From contig DODG01000334.1 in assembly GCA_003509065.1 (NCBI GenBank), forward strand, positions 1 to 7,696: DNA of 7,696 bases. Reading direction: 5' to 3'. A program made the translations under genes and the position numbers. Below the pieces are notes generated by a model, which was not told the origin of the DNA, made no database searches, and worked only from the letters and a program-made list of their open reading frames with translations. Below, one piece after another: positions 1 through 6,565 of the stretch (positions are counted from its first letter, which is position 1; every line of letters starts with the position of its first letter). Source of the DNA: Acidobacteriota bacterium (GTDB lineage: Bacteria; Acidobacteriota; Vicinamibacteria; Vicinamibacterales; UBA823).

Positions 1-1454
1 TCGATGCAACCGGTAAAGTCGTAACGCCTGGCTTCATCGATCTACATAGCCATGCGGACATGTCATTTTTTATCGACCCAGACGCGGACAGCAAGATAAC
101 GCAAGGCGTAACTTTCGAGTACGTCGGAAATTGCGGTATTAGCTTTTGCGCCCCACTGATCGGTGAAGCTGCTTCCGACTTAAACACCCGCAAAGCTTGG
201 TATGACACAGACTGGTCACCCGATTGGACGAGTTTCAGTGATTTTCTAGATGCCCTGGAAAAGACTGGTTCCAATATCAACGTAGCTACACAAGTAGGAC
301 ACGGCACAATCAGAAAAGCCATCATGGGAATGGATACACGCGCTCCAGATTCTGGTGAACTCAAACAGATGCAAGCACTCGTAGCAGAAGGTCTTGATGC
401 GGGTGCGCTTGGGTTTTCAACTGGCCTCTCGATGGCACCCGGATACTACTCACTCGCGATCGAAGTATTCGAACTTGTTCAGGTGGCAGCTGACAGAAAC
501 AAGCTTTATTCATCCCACATACGTGACTCATCTACCGAGGGTCCCGGACTGTTCGTGGCAACTATGGAAGCTCTGGAAGCAGGCCGTAGAACCGGAGCCA
601 AGGTACAGGTCTCACATCTCAAGGCCAACGGACCTTTACGAGGAAGATCCTCAGATCTAATAGAAATGATAGACAGAGCACAAGACGACGGTATCGATGC
701 AGCCGCTGACGTTTATCCATACGTATCTGCCAGCGGACCAATGAGCGGAAACGTTTTTCCACGATGGGCTCTAGAAGGAGGAAGAAAGAAAGCTCTTGAG
801 CGATTGCAGGATGCTGACCTGCGAGCCCAAATAGTTAATGGCCTGGAGCAGGCTTTTGAGAAATTTTCAGGACCCAGCAAAATAGCAGTAGCGAATTATG
901 CTCCAGATCCAAGTCTCGAAGGGCAACGATTGCCAGAAATCGCCCGCCAAATGGATTGTACTGAAAGTGAAGCTTTAGCGCGGCTTTATGAAGGATTCGA
1001 CGCACAACTCGTAATCACCGGAATGGCACAAGAAGACGTAGATCTAATCAGCTCTGCGCCGTCGGTGGCAATCGCCTCAGATGGCAGTTCTCTTCGATCA
1101 ACGGGGCCTTTGAGTGCAGGCAAACCACATCCGCGAAGCTATGGAACTTTTCCAAGATTCCTAAAAAGGGTTCGAGAAACAAATCTCGTGACTCTTGAAG
1201 AGGCCATAAGGAAAATGACAACACTTCCCGCCGAACGTTTGCAACTTACACGCAGAGGACGGTTAGCTCCCGGATATTTTGCGGATGTCGTCATATTTGA
1301 CCCTGCTGAGATAGAAGATATCGCTACTTTCGAGGAACCTCACAAATATTCAAGAGGAGTGGAAGACGTTTTTGTAAACGGAGTTGATGTAGTAAAAAAC
1401 AGCGAAGTCACCGGAAACAGGCCCGGGAGAGTAATTCGGTCAGCTACTGATTAA
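1..1454 (+). CDS. N-acyl-D-amino-acid deacylase (D-aminoacylase, amidohydrolase family), 5'-partial
   Basis: Probable zinc hydrolase that removes the acyl group from N-acyl-D-amino acids, releasing D-amino acids. The reading frame is already open at base 3 (DATGKVVTPGFIDLHSHAD), so the true start lies before the window; from family length roughly 40-45 residues are missing. ATG at 60 falls after the metal motif and is not the start. Visible family hallmarks are the HxH pair at 45-53, the Cys of VGNCG at 132-134 exactly 27 codons after the second His (same spacing as His69/Cys96 of the Alcaligenes enzyme), the His of SSHIRD at 516-518, the His of QVSHLKANG about 33 residues on, and the Asp of IASDGSS at 1080-1082. 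HPRSYGTFPRFL near 1129 is a typical D-aminoacylase signature, and the C-terminus has the usual GYFADVVIFDP beta-sandwich end. The family is clear. Substrate is inferred and could be another N-acyl compound. The gene ends 77 bases before the next one. Confidence 0.9.
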   Translation, partial: DATGKVVTPGFIDLHSHADMSFFIDPDADSKITQGVTFEYVGNCGISFCAPLIGEAASDLNTRKAWYDTDWSPDWTSFSDFLDALEKTGSNINVATQVGHGTIRKAIMGMDTRAPDSGELKQMQALVAEGLDAGALGFSTGLSMAPGYYSLAIEVFELVQVAADRNKLYSSHIRDSSTEGPGLFVATMEALEAGRRTGAKVQVSHLKANGPLRGRSSDLIEMIDRAQDDGIDAAADVYPYVSASGPMSGNVFPRWALEGGRKKALERLQDADLRAQIVNGLEQAFEKFSGPSKIAVANYAPDPSLEGQRLPEIARQMDCTESEALARLYEGFDAQLVITGMAQEDVDLISSAPSVAIASDGSSLRSTGPLSAGKPHPRSYGTFPRFLKRVRETNLVTLEEAIRKMTTLPAERLQLTRRGRLAPGYFADVVIFDPAEIEDIATFEEPHKYSRGVEDVFVNGVDVVKNSEVTGNRPGRVIRSATD

Positions 1455-1515
1455 ACCTTCATCATTTAGCAAAAGCGAAAATTTTTGGCAGCTTATGACA
1501 AAACTTTATTTAATA

Positions 1516-1524
1516 GAAAGGTGG
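1516..1524 (+). promoter_or_regulatory. Ribosome binding site of the ThDP enzyme gene
   Basis: Purine-rich GAAAGGTGG ends seven bases before ATG 1532. It is one of only two clear Shine-Dalgarno-like sites in the window and supports this start, which is also right for the family: the ThDP-binding N-domain begins immediately. Confidence 0.6.
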
Positions 1525-1531
1525 CTACATC

Positions 1532-3181
1532 ATGAAGCTTGCAGGTAAACATGCTTTACTTCAGATGTTTGTAGCTGAAGGCGTCAACTATGTGTTTGGA
1601 AATCCAGGCACGAGTGAAACCCCGATGATGACTATTTTGCCTGAGTACAAAGATTTAAATTATGTCCTTGTGCTTCAAGAAGGTGTCGCCGTCGGAATGG
1701 CCGAGGGATATGGCAGAAGCACAGGGACGGTACCTCTGGTTTCTCTACACATTGACAATGGAATGGCCAACGGCTTATCAATGATGATTGACCAGTTGCG
1801 TTCTGGAACACCGATGGTAATGACAGCCGGAAACAAAGATATCAGGAAGCTAGGATCAGGGCGTTCCGACCTTGCAGAATTAGCTAGGCCATTCGCTAAG
1901 TGGAGTGCAGAAATAACACATCCTGGGCAGGTTCCATCAGTAATACGACGGGCGTTTCAGGAGGCCAAGACTTCGCCAACAGGACCAGTGTTCATAGGAA
2001 TGAGTGCTAATGCTTTTGATGATGTCGCAGACGTGGATATCGTAGCATCCACAGATGTTGTTCAAAATTCCTCAGCCGATCCTAGTGTGATCGAAGAAGT
2101 ATGTGATCTTCTTGCCACCGCTGATAGACCAATCATGATTATTGGAGATCGACTTGGTGGTGCCAACCAAGAAGCCTTAAGATTGGCTGAAACGGCAGGA
2201 ATTCCTGTTTACGGTCACGGATCATTCGAAGTCAACTTCCCCGCAACTCATCCTCTGTGGCAAGGTAACCTCTCTGTACGTAACCCAGAAGCCGTTAAAT
2301 CGATTAGATCTTCAGATTTAATCATTGCTGCTGGCTGCACGGTATTTGATGATTTTTTTTACCAATCCGAAGACATAATTCCCAAAAGCGCTAAATTAGT
2401 TCATATCGACTCAGACCCAAGTTCCATTGGGAAGTCCGAGCCAACCGACATTGGAATTCTTGCCGCACCTTCAAAAGTAATAAGTCAACTGGCTGAAGCT
2501 GTTTCGTATGAGTTCACGGGAACGAAAGCTGAAGCAGCGACCCTAAGATTAAAAGGTGCCGAAACAGTATCAACTGCACGAAGAGAAGCGTTTGCAAAAT
2601 TAGCGGGAGAACAACAGAAACTGTCACCGATGAGCCCGGCCACATTTGCAGCAACGTTAGCTAACGCGCTACCGTCTGATGCCACAGTGTTTAACGATGG
2701 CGTAAGTACCGGAGGGTTGGTGTTCGAAGCAATGAGCCCGGATGAACGAGGAAGCTACTACGCAATCCGTGGAGGGGCTATCGGATGGGGCATGGGAGCA
2801 ACTATGGGTGTTCAACTAGGCCTGCCTGACAGACCAGTAGTAGGCGTCATGGGTGACGGAACGGCTATCATGACAATACAGGCGTTATGGACAGCTGCAA
2901 ACTCGAACATACCGGCGGTCTTTGTTATATGTAACAACCGTTCATACAAGATATTGAAAGTCAATTCGAATGTTTACCACAGGATGCAAGGGCTGCCGAC
3001 ACCAGATAGCTACGTTGCCTCGGATTTCGACATTCCACTCGACTTTAAATCGCAAGCAGATGCCTACGGAGTAGAAGGTGTGAGGGTGGAATCACCAGAT
3101 GAATTAGCCGCACAGGTTCGCAGGGGCTGCGAATCAGACAAACCACTGGTGATAGACGCAGTTATTGATGGGACAGTTTAA
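1532..3181 (+). CDS. Thiamine-diphosphate-dependent enzyme, benzoylformate decarboxylase/acetolactate synthase type
   Basis: Cytoplasmic ThDP enzyme, probably acting on a 2-oxoacid by decarboxylation or carboligation. Its 549 residues match the family's full length, with three domains in order: N-terminal pyrimidine-binding (about 1-170), central (about 185-330) and C-terminal diphosphate-binding (about 370-549). FGNPGTSE (22-29) and LQEGVAVGMAEGY (48-60) carry the cofactor-activating Glu50. His73 in SLHIDNG matches His70 of benzoylformate decarboxylase. The ThDP/Mg motif is GDG at 441-443, closing with NN at 468-469. Overall similarity from memory is closest to benzoylformate decarboxylase (MdlC), but its second catalytic His (281) aligns to Phe275 and its Ser26 to Thr27, so substrate and reaction may differ. 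Alternatives are an acetolactate synthase-like or other 2-oxoacid decarboxylase. Class is certain, function is not. It follows the deacylase by 77 bases. Confidence 0.88.
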   Translation: MKLAGKHALLQMFVAEGVNYVFGNPGTSETPMMTILPEYKDLNYVLVLQEGVAVGMAEGYGRSTGTVPLVSLHIDNGMANGLSMMIDQLRSGTPMVMTAGNKDIRKLGSGRSDLAELARPFAKWSAEITHPGQVPSVIRRAFQEAKTSPTGPVFIGMSANAFDDVADVDIVASTDVVQNSSADPSVIEEVCDLLATADRPIMIIGDRLGGANQEALRLAETAGIPVYGHGSFEVNFPATHPLWQGNLSVRNPEAVKSIRSSDLIIAAGCTVFDDFFYQSEDIIPKSAKLVHIDSDPSSIGKSEPTDIGILAAPSKVISQLAEAVSYEFTGTKAEAATLRLKGAETVSTARREAFAKLAGEQQKLSPMSPATFAATLANALPSDATVFNDGVSTGGLVFEAMSPDERGSYYAIRGGAIGWGMGATMGVQLGLPDRPVVGVMGDGTAIMTIQALWTAANSNIPAVFVICNNRSYKILKVNSNVYHRMQGLPTPDSYVASDFDIPLDFKSQADAYGVEGVRVESPDELAAQVRRGCESDKPLVIDAVIDGTV

Positions 3182-3220
3182 CGGCCTAATAGAGGAAGAT
3201 CGACTCTAATCAAAAGAACT

Positions 3221-3296
3221 GATCATGATATTCAAATACGTGAAGTGCCTAAAGTGCAACACCAAAAGCATCTCACGGGTTAGAATTCTCATGATC
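3221..3296 (+). repeat. Pair of short ATCATGAT-like palindromes in the aldolase leader
   Basis: GATCATGAT at 3221-3229 and TCATGATC at 3289-3296 lie 59 bases apart in the 161-base gap before the aldolase gene. The first contains the perfect palindrome ATCATGAT, and GATCATGA/TCATGATC form an 8-base inverted repeat. Both are flanked by related bases (gaat on the inner side). They could be operator half-sites or chance in an AT-rich gap. The same gap, the largest in the window, holds a twice-repeated AAGTGC (3243-3248, 3252-3257) and nothing else I can name. Confidence 0.3.
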
Positions 3297-3330
3297 TAGT
3301 GTCACACAGTTCGTTTACGGTTATTTTTCT

Positions 3331-3335
3331 GGGAG
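3331..3335 (+). promoter_or_regulatory. Ribosome binding site that fixes a TTG start for the aldolase
   Basis: GGGAG lies seven bases before TTG 3343. The frame is open upstream only to a TGA at 3292-3294 and contains no ATG or GTG in between, so this site and TTG 3343 together define the start. Confidence 0.6.
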
Positions 3336-3342
3336 CACTCTA

Positions 3343-4095
3343 TTGGAACTCAGGGTAAATCGCGCCAAACAGAAACTCGCTAACGGTGAAATCGTCTCCA
3401 TCGTAAGCGGAATTACTCACCCCGATGATATAGACGCCGTCGGCCCTTTGGGGTTTGATGGCATCTGGCTGGAAGGGGAGCACGGAGCTACAGATGCTTC
3501 CGACCTAGGAAATCTAACCCGGGCCTGCGACATTTGGGGAATGACTTCCGTAGCCCGAATCAATTTGAATGAACAGGGGCTCATATACCGCACGCTCGAC
3601 CGTGGCGCACAAGCTATTGTCGTTCCTCATGTAAACAACGCCAGTGAAGCTCGTAACGTGGTGGAAGGCGGTAAGTTCACACCTAACGGCAAACGAGGAA
3701 TGTTCACTAGCCGACAAGGTCTGGGCGTCTCAAACTACTTTGATAATGCCAACGACCAATCAATGTTAATCGTTCTCATCGAAGACATTATCGCTTGGGA
3801 AAATCTAGACGAAATCATAGCCGTTGACGATATAGACGTTTTCTTCGTAGCGCCTTCTGATTTTGCATCGTCGATGGGACACATGGGTGACATCCAGCAT
3901 CCTGATGTACAAGAAAAAATCAACGACTCGATCTCACGAATTACCGCAGCTGGTCGTAATGCTGGCGCTCTCGCGACTAATGAAAATGTCGCCAGATACA
4001 CTGAAATGGGAGTCAGGTTTTTCATGACTGGAGCCGGTCCTTGGATTGCCAGCGGTTTTAATGAATTCGTTGCAAACGCAAACGCTGCGAAATAA
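3343..4095 (+). CDS. HpcH/HpaI-family class II aldolase (2-keto-3-deoxy acid aldolase type)
   Basis: Probable metal-dependent, pyruvate-type aldolase that cleaves a 2-oxo-4-hydroxy (2-keto-3-deoxy) acid into pyruvate or a related oxoacid plus an aldehyde. Its 250 residues, a single TIM barrel, are close to the usual 250-265. Key residues align with E. coli HpaI: the catalytic His in LEGEHG is His47 (His45 in HpaI), the carboxylate-binding Arg in VARIN is Arg72 (Arg70), and the metal ligands are Glu147 in LIVLIED (Glu149) and Asp173 in APSDFASSMG (Asp175). The GKRGMF segment near 116-121 is also typical. It begins with TTG, supported by an upstream GGGAG. The lipoprotein gene starts 20 bases after its stop, so the two are probably co-transcribed. 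Substrate is unknown: rhamnonate-type (RhmA), 4-hydroxy-2-oxoheptanedioate (HpaI) and 2-dehydro-3-deoxyglucarate (GarL) aldolases are all relatives. The dehydratase at 5238 favours a sugar acid. Confidence 0.9.
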   Translation: MELRVNRAKQKLANGEIVSIVSGITHPDDIDAVGPLGFDGIWLEGEHGATDASDLGNLTRACDIWGMTSVARINLNEQGLIYRTLDRGAQAIVVPHVNNASEARNVVEGGKFTPNGKRGMFTSRQGLGVSNYFDNANDQSMLIVLIEDIIAWENLDEIIAVDDIDVFFVAPSDFASSMGHMGDIQHPDVQEKINDSISRITAAGRNAGALATNENVARYTEMGVRFFMTGAGPWIASGFNEFVANANAAK

Positions 4096-4115
4096 CCAAG
4101 ACAAGATTTACCGAA

Positions 4116-5144
4116 TTGAACAAATTGATATCCAAAAGACTTTTGGTGCTAGCTTCGATCACCGCCCTATCAATCTTGTCTGCGTGTCAGGCCGCCGGCA
4201 AGAATCCCGACAACGTCGAAATTCCAATTATCCAGCCAACCGCTGATACTTCGCTATGCCATAACAAAACATATCCTCAAGAAGCTCCGGAATTCGAGGA
4301 TGTATCCGCTGATCAACTTGTTGGGGATGCCGACGGAATAAAGATTTATGATCGCGTAACAGGAAGTGGAGCTGCTCCAAAAATTGAAGATCTAGTTACG
4401 GTCAACTACACCGGCTGGCTTGATGACGGATGTATATTCGATTCCTCGTATTCTCGCGGTACAACAACCGATCTAATTCTGGTCTCTGTCATACCAGGAT
4501 GGCGAGAAGCAATGTTGACTATGTCGCCGGGAACTATACGACGTGTAGAAATCCCCGCTCCGCTAGCATATAAAGAGATAGGATCACCACCGATGATCCC
4601 TCCAAACGCCACGCTTACGTATGAAATTGAACTAGTCAGTGTATTAACCCCTGCAGAGGCAATTGCCACGGCTACAGTCGTTGCTGCAAACACGATAGCC
4701 ACTCCAGTTCCTACTGCAACACCCGAAGGAGGGTACGTAGTGTCCGATTGCGATAATTCTGATTACCCAGAAACCGCTCCGCAGTTCGAAGATGTATCGG
4801 AAGATCAATACGTCACAGAATCATCCGGAATTCGTGTATTCGACATCAAGGTAGGGGACGGCAAAAACCCAGATCAAAACAACCGAGTCGATGTCCATTA
4901 CACGGGGTGGCTCGCGTCTGACGGCTGTGTATTCGACTCTTCGTACACCAGAGGTGAGTCAATCTCATTTCCAGTCGGTGGTGTAATTCCAGGTTTCCGT
5001 GACGCTATACTCGGCATGAAAGTCGGAGGACAGAGACGTGTATACATTCCTTCCGATCAAGGGTACGGTGCGCAAGGTGCAGGCGGAGCAATTCCGCCAA
5101 ATGCCGACCTGGTATTCGATATAGTTCTGGAAGACGTTCGATAG
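4116..5144 (+). CDS. Lipoprotein with two tandem FKBP-type peptidyl-prolyl isomerase domains
   Basis: Extracytoplasmic, membrane-anchored protein likely to catalyse or assist proline-limited folding of exported proteins. A short basic N-terminus and hydrophobic stretch lead to the lipobox LSAC, with Cys24 as the lipidation site. Two homologous units follow, about 45-176 and 209-342, each made of a short Cys-containing leader (YP-x-x-AP-x-FEDVS) and an FKBP domain. A Thr/Pro/Ala-rich linker at about 178-206 joins them. Domain 2 is canonical: VHYTGW, GCVFDSSYTRG, GGVIPGF, Tyr317-Gly, AIPPNA, Phe334. Domain 1 keeps YTGW, FDSS, VIPGW and IPPNA but has Thr118, Val123 and Lys153 where family members usually have Phe, Gly and Gly, so it may bind rather than catalyse. 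The start is TTG; no ATG or GTG is available in frame, and TTG 4125, giving a three-residue shorter leader, is possible. No strong ribosome site is visible. It lies 20 bases after the aldolase. Confidence 0.9.
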   Translation: MNKLISKRLLVLASITALSILSACQAAGKNPDNVEIPIIQPTADTSLCHNKTYPQEAPEFEDVSADQLVGDADGIKIYDRVTGSGAAPKIEDLVTVNYTGWLDDGCIFDSSYSRGTTTDLILVSVIPGWREAMLTMSPGTIRRVEIPAPLAYKEIGSPPMIPPNATLTYEIELVSVLTPAEAIATATVVAANTIATPVPTATPEGGYVVSDCDNSDYPETAPQFEDVSEDQYVTESSGIRVFDIKVGDGKNPDQNNRVDVHYTGWLASDGCVFDSSYTRGESISFPVGGVIPGFRDAILGMKVGGQRRVYIPSDQGYGAQGAGGAIPPNADLVFDIVLEDVR

Positions 5145-5161
5145 ACAACACAAGTGGCCAT

Positions 5162-5189
5162 TCGACATCACGCATCGGGGATTTATACG
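5162..5189 (+). promoter_or_regulatory. Possible sigma-70-like promoter before the dehydratase gene
   Basis: TCGACA (5162-5167, five of six matches to the -35 consensus) and TATACG (5184-5189, four of six to the -10) are separated by 16 bases. Transcription would start near 5196, giving a leader of about 40 bases. The match is modest and could be chance. Confidence 0.25.
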
Positions 5190-5200
5190 TCAGGAGAATA

Positions 5201-5233
5201 GAAGCACGACACGTAACAGCACGAAGCACGTAA
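5201..5233 (+). repeat. Short direct repeats just before the dehydratase start
   Basis: GAAGCACG occurs at 5201-5208 and 5223-5230, and CACGTAA at 5210-5216 and 5227-5233. The nearest good Shine-Dalgarno match, AGGAG at 5192-5196, lies upstream of these repeats and 41 bases before ATG 5238, too far to serve that start. Confidence 0.4.
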
Positions 5234-5237
5234 TCAT

Positions 5238-6473
5238 ATGAAGATTAACAAAGTTGAAACCATTCACGTTGACGAGTTTTGGCAGATGTGCTGGGTGCGG
5301 ATTCACACTGACTCTGGCGAAATCGGACTAGGTGAAACATGGTATTTACCGAAGGCGGTCGCAGCCGTAGTCCACGAAATTTTTGGACCCACGCTAATTA
5401 ACCGAGATCCCATGGATCGTGAAGGCATTTGGGACGAATTATTTAAACTCGCTGGCATTTTCACATACTCAGGGGCCGAGCTAAGAGCACTTTCTGCGAT
5501 TGACATCGCGTTATGGGACATCGTGGGTCAAGCGCTCAACCAGCCAATTTACAATCTTCTCGGTGGAAAATGCCGAGACAAAATCCGAATTTACAATACC
5601 ATTGGCAGCTACGGCAAATGGCAAGACAACGAATTCGAACAGCGCGATCCCATTGGTTTCTTGCAAAGCTTGATTGACGAAGGAATCACTACGGTAAAGG
5701 CTTACTATATGGCACCTTATGCCGCTGAGTCCGGTGGTAATTTCGTTTCGGCCAAGCAGATCAAAGAAGGTTTGGCTCCACTCTCAAAACAGCGAAAAGC
5801 ACTTGGCGATCAAATCGAAATCGCTCACGATGGCGGAGGTCAATGGGCATTAGCACCCGCCATTAGGATTACTCAGGCAATGGATGAATTCGATCTGCTT
5901 TGGCAGGAGGAGATGATCCATCCCATAAACGTCGAAACCCATCTGAAATTAGCCAATGAGACTAAAACACCAATTTGCGCGGCTGAACGATTGATGACGC
6001 GTTACGAGTTCCGCGAATACATTGAGAAAGGTGCTGCAGAAATCGTAATGCCCGACCTAATATGGACAGGTGGAATCTCAGAAACTAAAAAAATCGCAAC
6101 TCTGGCAGACACCTACCAAACTCCGATCGCACCGCACGATTGGACAGGACCCGTAAACGTCTTCGCCTGCGCTCACATATCTATGAACTGTCAAAACGTA
6201 ATGATCCAGGAAACCAACCGCGCTTACTACCGAGGTTGGTACGACAAGTTCATCGAACCGAACATCATCGTCCAAGATGGCTATCTGTTGGCACCTGAAG
6301 GGCCCGGACTGGGCACAAGCCTCAAAGCCAGCGTTTTCGATCGATCTGACGTCCACATAGAACATACGACGGAGGCTCGAATATGGGAGCCTACGGGATT
6401 CAAAGACCCTGGACAAAAAGTAGCTAACTTCTTCTCACCAAACATCCCGGAAGGTCAAGAAGAATCAAAGTAA
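5238..6473 (+). CDS. Enolase-superfamily enzyme, mandelate racemase type; probable acid-sugar dehydratase
   Basis: Probable Mg-dependent enzyme that abstracts the proton next to a carboxylate and, most likely, dehydrates an aldonic or other sugar acid to a 2-keto-3-deoxy acid. At 411 residues it is a full-length member, with an alpha+beta capping domain (about 1-115) and a barrel domain (about 115-380). Expected metal ligands are Asp198 (IAHDGGG), Glu224 (LWQEEM) and Glu250 (ICAAER). The catalytic His-Asp pair is probably His300 (APHDWTGP) with Asp273 (MPDLIW), as His297/Asp270 in mandelate racemase. Glu325 (IQET) matches the final barrel acid and Lys154 (VKAYY) the second-strand Lys. That strand reads K-A-Y rather than K-x-K, and GalD's His two residues after the first metal Asp is absent, so neither racemase nor galactonate dehydratase can be assigned. 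The ATG is the only start after an in-frame TAA at 5214-5216; no nearby ribosome site is seen. With the aldolase at 3343 it could form a two-step sugar-acid route. Confidence 0.88.
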   Translation: MKINKVETIHVDEFWQMCWVRIHTDSGEIGLGETWYLPKAVAAVVHEIFGPTLINRDPMDREGIWDELFKLAGIFTYSGAELRALSAIDIALWDIVGQALNQPIYNLLGGKCRDKIRIYNTIGSYGKWQDNEFEQRDPIGFLQSLIDEGITTVKAYYMAPYAAESGGNFVSAKQIKEGLAPLSKQRKALGDQIEIAHDGGGQWALAPAIRITQAMDEFDLLWQEEMIHPINVETHLKLANETKTPICAAERLMTRYEFREYIEKGAAEIVMPDLIWTGGISETKKIATLADTYQTPIAPHDWTGPVNVFACAHISMNCQNVMIQETNRAYYRGWYDKFIEPNIIVQDGYLLAPEGPGLGTSLKASVFDRSDVHIEHTTEARIWEPTGFKDPGQKVANFFSPNIPEGQEESK

Positions 6474-6565
6474 TGCCGACGAAAATATTTCAACATTAAC
6501 TCAGAAATTCCATAGCTTCAACGAAACAATCTCATATCGATTTTTTCGACCAGTAACATAAATAA

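Noticed and set aside
1469..1489. GCAAAA and TTTTGGC could form a hairpin after the deacylase stop, terminator-like
   Set aside because: The stem is short, AT-rich and bulged, and no T-run follows on the + strand.
1485..1514. TTGGCA followed 18 bases later by TTTAAT, promoter-like, before the ThDP enzyme gene
   Set aside because: Transcription would begin around 1517-1521, inside the ribosome binding site at 1516-1524, leaving almost no leader. The match is also weak.
2353..2360. Run of eight T bases inside the ThDP enzyme gene, a possible slippage or frameshift site
   Set aside because: The frame is intact on both sides and all expected motifs follow in frame, so it simply encodes Asp-Phe-Phe-Tyr.
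3190..3208. TAGAG/CTCTA five-base inverted repeat after the ThDP enzyme stop
   Set aside because: The stem is too short and is followed by A-rich sequence with no T-run, so it is not a terminator.
4406..4702. Open reading frame on the - strand opposite the first FKBP domain
   Set aside because: It lies entirely within a well-supported + strand gene, has no recognisable domain, and is best explained as a shadow frame.
6538..6550. TCGA-T5-TCGA inverted repeat in the gap before the kinase
   Set aside because: A four-base stem is too short to call a terminator or operator without further evidence.
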